Below, piece after piece: positions 10,207 to 18,583 of a stretch of 64,000 nucleotides of DNA. The DNA comes from JAODBJ01 sp963782465. GTDB lineage: Bacteria; Actinomycetota; Acidimicrobiia; IMCC26256; PALSA-610. A model generated the notes under the pieces. It saw nothing but the letters and a program-made list of their open reading frames with translations, was not told the origin of the DNA and ran no database searches. The DNA lies in NCBI GenBank assembly GCA_963782465.1, contig CAWAJR010000001.1:496001-560000 (forward strand). The letters are read 5' to 3'. Numbering within the stretch: the stretch's first letter is position 1; each line of letters opens with the position of its first letter. A program made the translations under genes and the position numbers.

Positions 10207-11587
10207 CCGCGGCCGCGAGCAGTTCGTCGAGGCTCACGCGCAGATCGGTGGCCAGGTCCCAGAGATCCGGCGCGTGCTCGCGGCACGCCATGATCGCGAT
10301 CGTCATCTCGCCGGCGTAGCTCCAACCGGTGAAGTTGATCCCCATTCCCTCGACGAGCGGGCCCATCGAGATCATGTGCACGATGCGCGCGCCGTGACGG
10401 TAGAGCGGGCGCGCCGGGCCCGGCACGGTCGACACGATCACGTTGTAACTCGGGCGATGCAGGAACGGGCGCGCCATCTTCGGCAAACCGAAGGTCGCGA
10501 GCCGGAACAGCCGTTGGTAGTCGGCCCACCGATGCTGCAGTTCGGGGTCGGTCGCGTCGAGTTCGGCGCGAGCCGCGTGCGTGCCCTGCACGATTGCGCG
10601 CAGGCGCAAGCCCGGGTCGGGCACATCGGTTGCGAGCGCCACGTACCAGGACGCGACCCGGTTGCCCCACGCGCGCGCCTCCTCGGGCTTGCGCACCGAT
10701 ACGGGTATCGCCGCGGTCAGGGACCGGTCCGGGAGCTCACCGTGGCGGAGCAGGTACCTGCGCAGCGCACCCGAAACCATCGCGACCACGACGTCGGTCA
10801 CCCGCGCGTCGAAAGCCCGCCCGACCCGTTTCACCTCGTCGAGCGGGAACATCTCGTAGGCGAAGCCGCGGTTCGGCGTGAGTGGGCGATCGAATCGCGT
10901 GTGCGGCCCGGCAAACGGTTTGGCCGCGCCCGGTTCACCGGCTCGCGACCGTGCCCGCAAGGCGACGGAGTAGCGCCCCGTGCGCGCGAGTAACGCCGGG
11001 AGCGCGCGGAGCAACTGCGCGGAGTCGCGCATCCCGCGCCGCAGCATCGCGGCCGGTGGGGGAACGGGCTCGCCGGCGAGCGAGACCGTCGGCGGCATCG
11101 GAGTGGTGTCGGCGTGCTCGTCGGCGATCTCGGCCAATAGTTGCGCGCTCGAGAGGCCGTCGGCGAGCGAGTGGTGCACCTTCGCGACGTAGGCGATGTG
11201 GCCGGTGGCGAGGCCTTCGACGAACCACACCTGCCAGAGCGGATGGTCGCGATCGAGGCCGGTACTCGCGATCGTGGAGATCACTTCGGCGAGTTCGCGG
11301 GGCCCGCCCGGAGGGGCCACCGTGGCCCGGCGCACGTGATAGTCGAAGTCGACGTCACCCACCTCGGCCCAGTACGGGTTGGCCAGGTCGAACGGGACCC
11401 GCACCAGCCGCCAATGGAACGGTTCGAGGAGCCCGAGCGCTTCGGCCATCTGGGCGCGCAGCGCTTCGAACGTCACCGGCGTGTCGGCCCCCGCCGGGTC
11501 GATGATCGCGATCTTCAGCGTGTGCTGATGCCGCGCGCCGCTCTCGTTGAAGATGAACAGGCTGTCGGCGCCCGAGAGCTTGCGCAT
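10133..11587 (-). CDS. WS/DGAT family O-acyltransferase (second copy)
   Basis: Second WS/DGAT enzyme, 484 aa. It begins M-R-K-L-S-G-A-D-S-L-F-I and carries H-H-S-L-A-D-G at 138-144, the catalytic histidine-aspartate motif, plus a late S-T-V-P-G-P motif. It is only distantly similar to the neighbouring copy, so the two are unlikely to be a recent duplication. The gene starts 14 bases after the stop of the acyl-CoA ligase on the same strand, suggesting that the ligase supplies acyl-CoA to it. The last 74 bases overlap the convergent WS/DGAT gene. Confidence 0.92.
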   Translation of the reverse strand: MRKLSGADSLFIFNESGARHQHTLKIAIIDPAGADTPVTFEALRAQMAEALGLLEPFHWRLVRVPFDLANPYWAEVGDVDFDYHVRRATVAPPGGPRELAEVISTIASTGLDRDHPLWQVWFVEGLATGHIAYVAKVHHSLADGLSSAQLLAEIADEHADTTPMPPTVSLAGEPVPPPAAMLRRGMRDSAQLLRALPALLARTGRYSVALRARSRAGEPGAAKPFAGPHTRFDRPLTPNRGFAYEMFPLDEVKRVGRAFDARVTDVVVAMVSGALRRYLLRHGELPDRSLTAAIPVSVRKPEEARAWGNRVASWYVALATDVPDPGLRLRAIVQGTHAARAELDATDPELQHRWADYQRLFRLATFGLPKMARPFLHRPSYNVIVSTVPGPARPLYRHGARIVHMISMGPLVEGMGINFTGWSYAGEMTIAIMACREHAPDLWDLATDLRVSLDELLAAAVTTQPTEDRTGRQPVSGHPAPPRP

Positions 11588-11601
11588 GCCGGCCCGCGCC
11601 G

Positions 11602-13221
11602 CTAGCCGGCGTGCACCGACGCGGCGTGCGCCCGCGCCCAGCGGTAGTCGGCCTTGCCGTTCGGTCCGCGCTCGACATGGTCGACGAAGAGCAGCTCGCG
11701 CGGCACCTTGTAGCCCGCGAGCGAACGCCGGCAGTGTTGTGCGAGCTCGTCGAGGGTGAGGTTGGCGTCGGCCCGGCGCTCGACGATGGCAACGACCCGC
11801 TCGCCGAAGCGCTCGTCGGGTGCCCCGACCACGACTGCGTCGAAGACCGCGGGGTGGTCTTTCACCACCGCCTCCACTTCCTCGACGTAGACCTTCTCGC
11901 CGCCGGTGTTGATGCTCGAGGAGCCGCGGCCGAGCAGCACGATGGAGCCGTCGGTCTCGACCGTCGCCGCGTCGCCGGTCAACACCCATCGCTCCCCGTC
12001 GACCTCCACCATCAACGCGGCCGACTGCTCCTCGTCGTTGTAGTAGCCGAGCGGGAGATGACCGCGGCGCGCGAGGTGACCGACCGCGCCCGAACCGGGA
12101 ACCACCGGGCGGAGGTCGTCATCGAGGATCGCGGTGCGGGCGTCGACCGTGAACCTTGCCTGCTGTTCCACGTCCGCGCCGGGCAGGCGCGCGCGGGTGC
12201 CGGTGACGCCGGTCTCGGTGGAGCCGAGGCCGTCGATCGTGATGACGCCGGGAAGGAGAGCGGAGATCTGCGCCTTCGTCGACGCCGACATCACCGCCCC
12301 GCCGGACGCGAACACGAGCAACGACGACACGTCGCAGTCCCCGTGGCGCCCCTCGAGCGCGTCGAGGACGGGCCGTGCCATGGCGTCGCCGACGAGGGTC
12401 AGCACGTTCACCGATTCGCGTTCCACGAGCCGCAACACCTCGTCGGGATCGAAACTGCCACGCGAGGTCAGCACGACCTTGCTTCCGCCGTACATCATCG
12501 AGAACGCGCCCCACTGCGCGCTCACGTGCACGAGCGGCGGCGCCAGCAACATGACGGCGCCGACGGGCAAGATCCGTTCGACGATCTCATCGGGCTCGGT
12601 GATCGGGCCTTGCATCGTGGTCGGGTCGCCCCCGCCCATCGCGGCGAAGAAGATGTCTTCGTGCCTCCAGAGCACGCCCTTCGGGAGCCCGGTGGTCCCA
12701 CCGGTGTACGCGATGTAGCGATCGTCGCCCGACCGGCCGGAAAAGTCGCGCTCCGATGAGCCCCGATCGAGTGCCGCCTCGTAGTCGAGCGCCCCGGGCA
12801 GTTCGTCGCCGGCGTCCTCACCGACCGCGATCAGGTGCCGGAGCATCGGTGCCGCGGCGCGTGCGGCGCCCACCTGCTTCGCGAACCGGGCGTCGTAGAT
12901 CAGCGCCACCACATCGGCGTTGTCGTAGAGGTACGCGAGTTCTTGCTCGACATACCGGTAGTTGATGTTCACCGGCACCGCGCGCAGCTTGAACGCGGCG
13001 AGCATCGCTTCCAGGTACTCGGTGCCGTTCATGAGCTGCAACCCGATGTGGTCGCCGGCACCGATGCCGGCCTCGCGCAGGTGATGGGCGAGCCGGTTCG
13101 CGCGAAGGTCGAGCTCGCGGAACGTCAGCCGGCGCGCCGGGGTAACGAGCACTTCGCGATCGGGGACCGTGTCGACGACCCGTTCGAACATCTCCGCGAG
13201 ATTGAACGTCACGCGCGCCAT
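11602..13221 (-). CDS. acyl-CoA synthetase, FadD19-like
   Basis: ATP-dependent fatty-acid or sterol-side-chain CoA ligase of 539 aa. The P-loop signature Y-T-G-G-T-T-G-L-P-K-G-V is followed by W-R-H-E-D-I. Later motifs are G-S-T-E-T-G, the adenylate-binding G-D-A-A-T-V, and the C-terminal lysine region N-G-K-A-D-Y-R-W. The layout and motifs such as V-N-I-N-Y-R-Y-V-E-x-E-L-x-Y-L resemble FadD19 of mycobacteria, which activates C24 cholesterol side-chain acids; that substrate is only a family-based guess. The ATG at 13221 gives the standard length. It is probably co-transcribed with the WS/DGAT gene downstream. Confidence 0.9.
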   Translation of the reverse strand: MARVTFNLAEMFERVVDTVPDREVLVTPARRLTFRELDLRANRLAHHLREAGIGAGDHIGLQLMNGTEYLEAMLAAFKLRAVPVNINYRYVEQELAYLYDNADVVALIYDARFAKQVGAARAAAPMLRHLIAVGEDAGDELPGALDYEAALDRGSSERDFSGRSGDDRYIAYTGGTTGLPKGVLWRHEDIFFAAMGGGDPTTMQGPITEPDEIVERILPVGAVMLLAPPLVHVSAQWGAFSMMYGGSKVVLTSRGSFDPDEVLRLVERESVNVLTLVGDAMARPVLDALEGRHGDCDVSSLLVFASGGAVMSASTKAQISALLPGVITIDGLGSTETGVTGTRARLPGADVEQQARFTVDARTAILDDDLRPVVPGSGAVGHLARRGHLPLGYYNDEEQSAALMVEVDGERWVLTGDAATVETDGSIVLLGRGSSSINTGGEKVYVEEVEAVVKDHPAVFDAVVVGAPDERFGERVVAIVERRADANLTLDELAQHCRRSLAGYKVPRELLFVDHVERGPNGKADYRWARAHAASVHAG

Positions 13222-13448
13222 CGTTGGTGGGCGCGTCGTCCCTGTCAACCGTCGAAAGGCCCGGTGGCGAGCGACATCGAGCGTGAGATCGGCGGAAGCG
13301 GCGCTCGGGCGGCTTCGAGGACGCGCCGGCCTGATCGCCGGCGGTATGGCCGATATGGCACCGACGGCGGCCCGAGAACATGTCATTCGGCCCTTGGTCG
13401 ACGCTGCCCGTATGGCCGACGCTCCAAGAGAGCGACGGAGGTGGTGAC

Positions 13449-13853
13449 ATGACAGACGATGCCGGCCACGGCATGATCCTGCTCGACGTTTCGTCAGGGC
13501 GGGATTCTTTCGATCCCGACCTGCTCGAACGGTTCGGTCATCCCGTGAGGATCTGTCACGGCCCCGGTCACCGTACCGAGTGCCCGCTCCTCGTCGGGAA
13601 GCGGTGTGACAGCTTCGAGAACGCGCACGGAGTGCTCTTCGAGCTCGACCTCGACCGGCCCGAGCACCTCGAGATCCTGCGGCGCTATCGCGAACTGGCG
13701 CGGCCCGACGTGCCGATCCGCGCCGTTGTCACGGCCGACCAGGCCGAGCGGTACGCGGAGGAGTTGCACGACATCGAAGTGCTCACGCACGATCCGAATG
13801 TCGCGGACCTCGACGGGTTCGCGTCGGAGGTCGATGCCGCCGATCGTGTGTGA
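13449..13853 (+). CDS. small cysteine-bearing hypothetical protein
   Basis: 134-aa soluble protein with no named domain recognised. A cluster C-H-G-P-G-H-R-T-E-C-P-L-L-V-G-K-R-C (three Cys, two His) lies near residues 37-54 and could bind a metal or form a disulfide. The rest has alternating strand and helix, with E-L-D-L-D-R-P-E-H-L-E-I-L-R-R-Y resembling the middle of a receiver domain. GGAGGTG precedes the ATG. It is divergent from the FadD19-like gene and about 70 bases before a second small gene. Function unknown. Confidence 0.7.
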   Translation: MTDDAGHGMILLDVSSGRDSFDPDLLERFGHPVRICHGPGHRTECPLLVGKRCDSFENAHGVLFELDLDRPEHLEILRRYRELARPDVPIRAVVTADQAERYAEELHDIEVLTHDPNVADLDGFASEVDAADRV

Positions 13854-13925
13854 GGCATCGGTCGCGGCCGCAGGTCGCGTCGCTCGCAAGGCAGTGGTGT
13901 GCCATGCCGAGGCGAGGAGAACATC

Positions 13926-14216
13926 ATGACCAGCACGAAGGAAGCCACCCGAGAAGATGGTGCAATCCGGATCGTCGATTCGGTCGAGGATGCCGAGCAC
14001 TCGGCGCTGGATGCCGTGCGGAAGTTCGTGAGCACGGTCAACGGTGCCTTCCCCGAAGTCGGTGACGACGGCCCGCGCCGCCGGATCATCGATTCCGCGT
14101 TCAAGATGACGGAGCAACTCGTCGGTGCGTCGAACCAATTCGCCCGTCGGATGGTGAAGATCACCGAGGACGCGTTGGGCGAGCGCGAAACGAAGAAGCC
14201 GGCGTCCGCCCGTTAA
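13926..14216 (+). CDS. helical hypothetical protein (96 aa)
   Basis: Charged, helix-rich protein (S-A-L-D-A-V-R-K-F-V-S-T-V-N-G and S-A-F-K-M-T-E-Q-L-V-G-A-S-N-Q-F). It reads like an amphipathic helical bundle. No family is recognised; weak likeness to phasin-style helices is inference only. A GGAGA site precedes the ATG. Its last 4 bases overlap the end of the convergent LLM oxidoreductase gene. Confidence 0.7.
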   Translation: MTSTKEATREDGAIRIVDSVEDAEHSALDAVRKFVSTVNGAFPEVGDDGPRRRIIDSAFKMTEQLVGASNQFARRMVKITEDALGERETKKPASAR

Positions 14217-15196
14217 CGGCGTTCGGAGCGGTTCAATGCTCGTTTGACGAGGGGGATGACGTCGCTCCCGAGCCGCACGATCTGTTCCCGTGCGGCTTCG
14301 GGGGTGACACCCGGGACCTGTACGCGGAGGTTGAGCGCGTCGGCTCCGGAGACCCGAAGGGCGTCGACGAGCCGCGCCGCGACCGCGTCCGGCGTTGGGC
14401 CGATCGCCATTTCTCCTTCACCCCAGTGCGCGGGTGTACTGCCGGCGGCGTAGCCGCGGTACACGTCGAACTGGCGGTCGAACAGCGCGCGGGGCGCGTC
14501 TCCGAGCCATGCTCGACGGACGAGCACGCACGACCCGGTTCCTCCGCCGCCCCGGTACGTGTCGACGAGTTCGCGCACTCGCTGCGCTGTCACGAGCGAG
14601 TCGAACACCAGGCCCGCACCGGCCTGCGACGCCCTCCGGGCCGCCGTGAGGCTGGCCGCGGCGCTGAGCACGGGTACGGGTTGGTCCTGGCAGCGCGCGA
14701 TCGCGGGGTCGTTGGCGAGCGCTCCCCGGGCGCGGCCCTGCAGCGACTCGGTCACGGTGACGAGCGCGTCGCCGAAGCGCCGTGCGAGATCCTCCATGTC
14801 GGTGCCCATGATCTCGAAGTCGGTGCGCAGCGCACCGGCCGCGACGCCCAAACCGACGCGGCCCGGGAAGCGAGCTGCGAGCCACGCGGTCTCTTCGACG
14901 ACGAGCGCCGGCGGCCGCAACGGTAAGAGCAGCGGGCAGGGTGCGGCCCACCCAACCGGCATGGCATCGAGGAGGAACCCGGCGAGCTGCAGTGGGTTGG
15001 GGAGGTAGCCCTCGAGCCCACCGTGGTGCTCGCTCGTCATCACCCCGTCGAAGCCGTTCGTTACCGCGAGCGCGGCCTGCGCGCGCAGTTCGTCGATCGT
15101 CGCGGTCGGATCGAGACCGTCGTTGGGGTAGCTGCGGAACGACACGGAACCCGCGTCGAAGGGCGTGGCGTTCACCCCGTCGTCGGCCGCCCGCAT
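14213..15196 (-). CDS. LLM class flavin-dependent oxidoreductase
   Basis: Luciferase-like TIM-barrel oxidoreductase of 327 aa using FMN or F420. Visible family features are T-S-E-H-H-G-G near residue 55, the G-R-V-G-L-G-V-A-A-G strand, and the late C-terminal P-T-P-D-A-V-A-A-R-L. It ends the six-gene minus-strand operon that begins with the persulfide dioxygenase, 92 bases after the PLP-enzyme gene. In this setting it could act on a sulfur-containing small molecule, but the sequence does not show the substrate. Confidence 0.85.
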   Translation of the reverse strand: MRAADDGVNATPFDAGSVSFRSYPNDGLDPTATIDELRAQAALAVTNGFDGVMTSEHHGGLEGYLPNPLQLAGFLLDAMPVGWAAPCPLLLPLRPPALVVEETAWLAARFPGRVGLGVAAGALRTDFEIMGTDMEDLARRFGDALVTVTESLQGRARGALANDPAIARCQDQPVPVLSAAASLTAARRASQAGAGLVFDSLVTAQRVRELVDTYRGGGGTGSCVLVRRAWLGDAPRALFDRQFDVYRGYAAGSTPAHWGEGEMAIGPTPDAVAARLVDALRVSGADALNLRVQVPGVTPEAAREQIVRLGSDVIPLVKRALNRSERR

Positions 15197-15288
15197 CGTC
15201 GCATCGTATTGGTGACCCGCACCGCGGCGTCACCATCGCGCCTCGCGCTGATCACCCGTGGACACCGGCGTCGCTCGGCTGAGCGCGC

Positions 15289-16704
15289 TCAGCCTCGTGC
15301 GCACGAGGCGCCGAGCGAGCGATCTTCGCCCGTCCATCCCGCCGACTCGCTCGCGGGCCAGAAGTCGCCCGTGACTTCGTCCTGCGCGTAGTCGACGGTC
15401 GGTGGCGCGCCGCCGGCGATGCTCGCGACCGCTTCGAGCAACCGGTCGATGTGGTCTTCGGAGGTCGAGAGGCACGCGCTGGCGCGAACCGCGCCCGGCA
15501 TGGAACGCCGGTCGTGACGCACAACCGCTTCGCGATACGCGCGTACGTCGGCCTCGGGAAGCTGCAGCAGACGCAGCAGGTAGGGGTGCGCGCAGAAACA
15601 GCCATGCCGCACGCCGATGCCGTATTCGGCGCTGAGCCGAGCCGCGACCAGCGCATGGTGCACGCCTTCGACCGTGAAGGTCGCCAACGGCAGCGTGTCG
15701 GTTTCGAGCGCCGGGCCGAGCACCGTGACGCCGGGTATCCCGGCGAGCCCGGAGCGGAGGTGCCGGCTCAGCGTGTGATCGTGCGATTCGATCCTTTCCC
15801 ACCCGATGCGTTCGATCTCGTCGATCGCGGCATGGAGCGCGATCGCGCCGATGACGTTCGGCGAACCGGCCTCTTCGCGTTCCGGTGGATCGGTCCACAC
15901 GACCTCGTCGAGGTCGACGAGGTCGACCGCGCCACCCCCGGCCAGGAACGGGTCGCCGTCGATGAACGCGGTACGACGGCCGACGAGCGGGCCGGCGCCG
16001 AATGGCGCGTACATCTTGTGGCCGCTCCACGCGACGAAGTCGACCGAGCGGGGCAGCGGCCGGTGGGGTGCGAGCTGCGCGGCATCGAGGAACACGGCGA
16101 CGTCGCGCTCGTGCGCGGCACGCGCGATGTCGTCGATGGGTGGCATCCAACCGGTGACGTTCGAGGCGCCGGTGATGGCGAGCAGCTTGGGTCGAGGTGT
16201 TGCGTCGAGCGCGGCCACGACGTCGTCGAGACCGAACGTACCGTCGCCGGCGCACTCGACGAACCGGCGGCGACCTACCCGCGCCCAGGGCAACATGTTC
16301 GCGTGGTGTTCGACGACTGTCGTGACGACGACATCGTCGGGCGCGAGGCGCAGGCGGTACGCGAGGTGATTGATCGCCTCGGTCGAGTTCCGGCACACGA
16401 TCGCGATGTCGTCGCTCCCGGCGGGGCGTCCCGCGAATCGCAGCATTGCGGCGCGCGCCGCTTCGTAGGCGTTCGTCGCTCGGCGCGACTTGAAGCCCGC
16501 GCCGCGGTGCACGCTGGAGTACCACGGCAGGAACTCGTGCACTCGTGACGCGACCGCGGGCAGGGCGCTGGTCGACGCGGCCGCGTCGAGGTTCACGTAG
16601 GGCCGGTTCGTGCCGTCGACGCACGGGACCTCGACGTCGTCGCCCACGAGCCGGAGCGGAACGTCGTCGGTGCCGTCTCGCTCGGCGCGAGCATGACCAT
16701 CCAT
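15289..16704 (-). CDS. class V aminotransferase / cysteine desulfurase-like
   Basis: PLP-dependent fold-type I enzyme, 471 aa. The internal aldimine lysine is in S-G-H-K-M-Y-A-P-F-G, and the substrate-side His pair is at V-V-E-H-H-A-N. The C-terminal part has R-H-G-C-F-C-A-H-P, with cysteines where desulfurases carry the persulfide-forming residue. The start overlaps the PIG-L stop by one base (TAATG). It may release sulfur from cysteine or a related thiol, but class V members also include lyases and epimerases, so desulfurase activity is inference. Confidence 0.85.
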   Translation of the reverse strand: MDGHARAERDGTDDVPLRLVGDDVEVPCVDGTNRPYVNLDAAASTSALPAVASRVHEFLPWYSSVHRGAGFKSRRATNAYEAARAAMLRFAGRPAGSDDIAIVCRNSTEAINHLAYRLRLAPDDVVVTTVVEHHANMLPWARVGRRRFVECAGDGTFGLDDVVAALDATPRPKLLAITGASNVTGWMPPIDDIARAAHERDVAVFLDAAQLAPHRPLPRSVDFVAWSGHKMYAPFGAGPLVGRRTAFIDGDPFLAGGGAVDLVDLDEVVWTDPPEREEAGSPNVIGAIALHAAIDEIERIGWERIESHDHTLSRHLRSGLAGIPGVTVLGPALETDTLPLATFTVEGVHHALVAARLSAEYGIGVRHGCFCAHPYLLRLLQLPEADVRAYREAVVRHDRRSMPGAVRASACLSTSEDHIDRLLEAVASIAGGAPPTVDYAQDEVTGDFWPASESAGWTGEDRSLGASCARG

Positions 16705-17405
16705 TACGGCACCTCCGGTGCGGCTCGATCGCGCGGGCGGCGGACCCGGATGCGCTCGATGTTGCCCTGCAGCGCGAGCCGCTTGAAGACGATCGCGCCG
16801 TCGTCGAGTTGGGAACGGTGGCACCGGATGGCCGCGAGCTGCCCTTCACGGTCGACGGCGACGTCGACGACGGCAGGGCCGTCGGCGATCGCGCGGAAGC
16901 GCGCGCCGTGCTGCTGTTGGAGCTGGTCGGCGGTTGTCGGGTCGATACCCCATTCCACCACGGGAAGCTTTCGCCGATCGGCGATCCGTTCCGCCGCCGC
17001 GGTCACGGCACGGTGATCGGTGTGACCGGTGACGCCTTGTGGTTCGAAGACGACGAACGCCGCGGTCGTGGCGTCGAACCAGGCTTCGATGTGCGCGTCG
17101 AGTTCGCCTTCGGCGTAGGTGTGGAGCGCGCCGTCGGGGAGATCGAGCAGGGTCACCTGCTCGATACCGAGGACGGCAGCCGCGTCACGCAGTTCCCGGC
17201 GCCGAACCTCGCCGAGGTCGGCGGCCGCGCCGACGGTGCTGGCTTCGCCGTGGGTGAAGCACAGCACGCTCACCGGCCGGCCCTGGTTCGCGAACATCGC
17301 GAGGAGTGCACCGAGCCCGAAGCTTTCGTCGTCGGGGTGCGCGACGACCGCCATGACGGGCCCGGCCGGGATCGGTACGAACTCGTCGGCGTCGGGCGCG
17401 GTCAC
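16704..17405 (-). CDS. PIG-L family (MshB/Mca-like) deacetylase
   Basis: Zinc-dependent N-deacetylase or amidase of 233 aa. The metal site A-H-P-D-D-E-S is near residue 22 and the distal histidine lies in G-H-T-D-H-R-A. The family includes MshB and Mca, which make or cleave mycothiol and its conjugates, and BshB for bacillithiol. Its place between a sulfite-type exporter and a desulfurase-like enzyme fits low-molecular-weight thiol metabolism; the exact substrate is inference. The GTG start lies 12 bases after the TauE stop. Confidence 0.88.
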   Translation of the reverse strand: MTAPDADEFVPIPAGPVMAVVAHPDDESFGLGALLAMFANQGRPVSVLCFTHGEASTVGAAADLGEVRRRELRDAAAVLGIEQVTLLDLPDGALHTYAEGELDAHIEAWFDATTAAFVVFEPQGVTGHTDHRAVTAAAERIADRRKLPVVEWGIDPTTADQLQQQHGARFRAIADGPAVVDVAVDREGQLAAIRCHRSQLDDGAIVFKRLALQGNIERIRVRRPRDRAAPEVP

Positions 17406-17417
17406 GGGAGGTCGCCC

Positions 17418-18173
17418 CTACTTGAGGAACAGTCGGTACGTGATGAACCAGGCCGAGAACACCACGAGGAGCACGCCGAACGCCCGCTGGAGATGCTCGG
17501 TCCGGAATCGTTGCGCCTGGCGGCTCATGAGCCACGACGCGGGCACCGACCCGGCTGCGAACGCCACCGCGGCGGCCCAGTCGATGTGGCCGAGGGCCCA
17601 GTGCGTGGCGAGGGTCGGGATCGTGAGCGCGGCGATCACGAGCAGGCTCGTCCCGGACGCGGTACGCATCGACAGGCCGAGCACCAGCAGGTACGCGGGA
17701 ACGAGCAGGAAGCCGCCGCCGTTGGCGAGCAATCCCGTGAACAGGCCGACGCCGGCCGCGATCGCGGTGACGAGCACGGGCCGGTGCCGGCGCTCGGCGC
17801 CCGCGGCGACGCTCGCGGCCGAAATCGGTCGCAGGACACGGATGCCGACCACGCCGAGCACGACTCCGGACGCGACCAGGAGCGCCGGGCCTCCGACCAC
17901 ACGCGACAGCAGCGCGCCGATGATCGTCGCCGGAATGCCACCGGTGAGCGACCACCGGGCGACGTCGGCGTCGACTTCGCCGAACCGCGCGTACTGGCGG
18001 GCGCCCGCGAGCGCGGCGGGAATGGTGGCCGGGAGCGGCGAGGCCACGGCGGCGAAACCCGACAGCCCGAGAAGCGACATGAGTGGTGTCGCGAACGAGG
18101 AGCCGCCCACGCCGAAGAGGCCGAACAGCGCGCCGACGACGAGCCCGGCGATCGCGATGGCGAGCAACTGCAC
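17418..18173 (-). CDS. TauE/SafE family membrane exporter
   Basis: Polytopic membrane protein, 251 aa, about seven or eight membrane segments, with the internal duplication typical of the family. The first half has G-L-F-G-V-G-G-S-S-F-A-T-P and the second L-A-N-G-G-G-F-L-L-V-P, the paired glycine-rich signatures. Members export sulfite, sulfonates or related oxyanions. Lying just after a persulfide dioxygenase, which forms sulfite, it probably removes that product. GTG start 8 bases after the DUF302 gene. Confidence 0.9.
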   Translation of the reverse strand: MQLLAIAIAGLVVGALFGLFGVGGSSFATPLMSLLGLSGFAAVASPLPATIPAALAGARQYARFGEVDADVARWSLTGGIPATIIGALLSRVVGGPALLVASGVVLGVVGIRVLRPISAASVAAGAERRHRPVLVTAIAAGVGLFTGLLANGGGFLLVPAYLLVLGLSMRTASGTSLLVIAALTIPTLATHWALGHIDWAAAVAFAAGSVPASWLMSRQAQRFRTEHLQRAFGVLLVVFSAWFITYRLFLK

Positions 18174-18181
18174 GTCGCGTC

Positions 18182-18583
18182 CTAGCGGGCGCGGGCGCCG
18201 ACGTCGTCGACCGCGGCCTGCAATTTTGCCGCGGCCTCGTCGGCAAGATCGCCGAAGCGAGGATCACCCATGAGCGCGAGCGGGTCGACGACCCGTACGC
18301 GGGTCCCCTCGCCGTGCTGCTCGAGCACGACGTTGCACGGCAGCAAGAGCGCGACCGACGGGTCGATCTGCAACGCGCGGTGCGCGAGCGTCGGGTTGCA
18401 TGCACCGAGGATCTTCAGCGGCGGGCGATCGACGCCGAGCTTCGCGTTCAGCGTCGCGGCCACGTCGATCTCGGTGAGCACACCGAAGCCCTGGGCACCG
18501 AGCGCCTCACGGATCGCTTGCTCGGCGCCGGCCATGTCCATGGCGACGGTCGTTTCGAAGGAGCGCATGGCCATCCCGTTCAT
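18182..18583 (-). CDS. DUF302 domain protein
   Basis: 133-aa DUF302 protein: F-E-T-T-V-A-M-D near the start, then G-F-G-V-L-T-E-I-D-V, the P-x-K-I-L-G-A-C-N-P core with a conserved cysteine, and L-L-P-C-N-V-V-L. Function unproven; DUF302 proteins are common beside sulfur-oxidation and thiol genes. The ATG is chosen because it overlaps the TGA of the upstream persulfide dioxygenase (ATGA), a sign of coupling; ATGs 3 and 5 codons later are alternatives. Confidence 0.85.
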   Translation of the reverse strand: MNGMAMRSFETTVAMDMAGAEQAIREALGAQGFGVLTEIDVAATLNAKLGVDRPPLKILGACNPTLAHRALQIDPSVALLLPCNVVLEQHGEGTRVRVVDPLALMGDPRFGDLADEAAAKLQAAVDDVGARAR

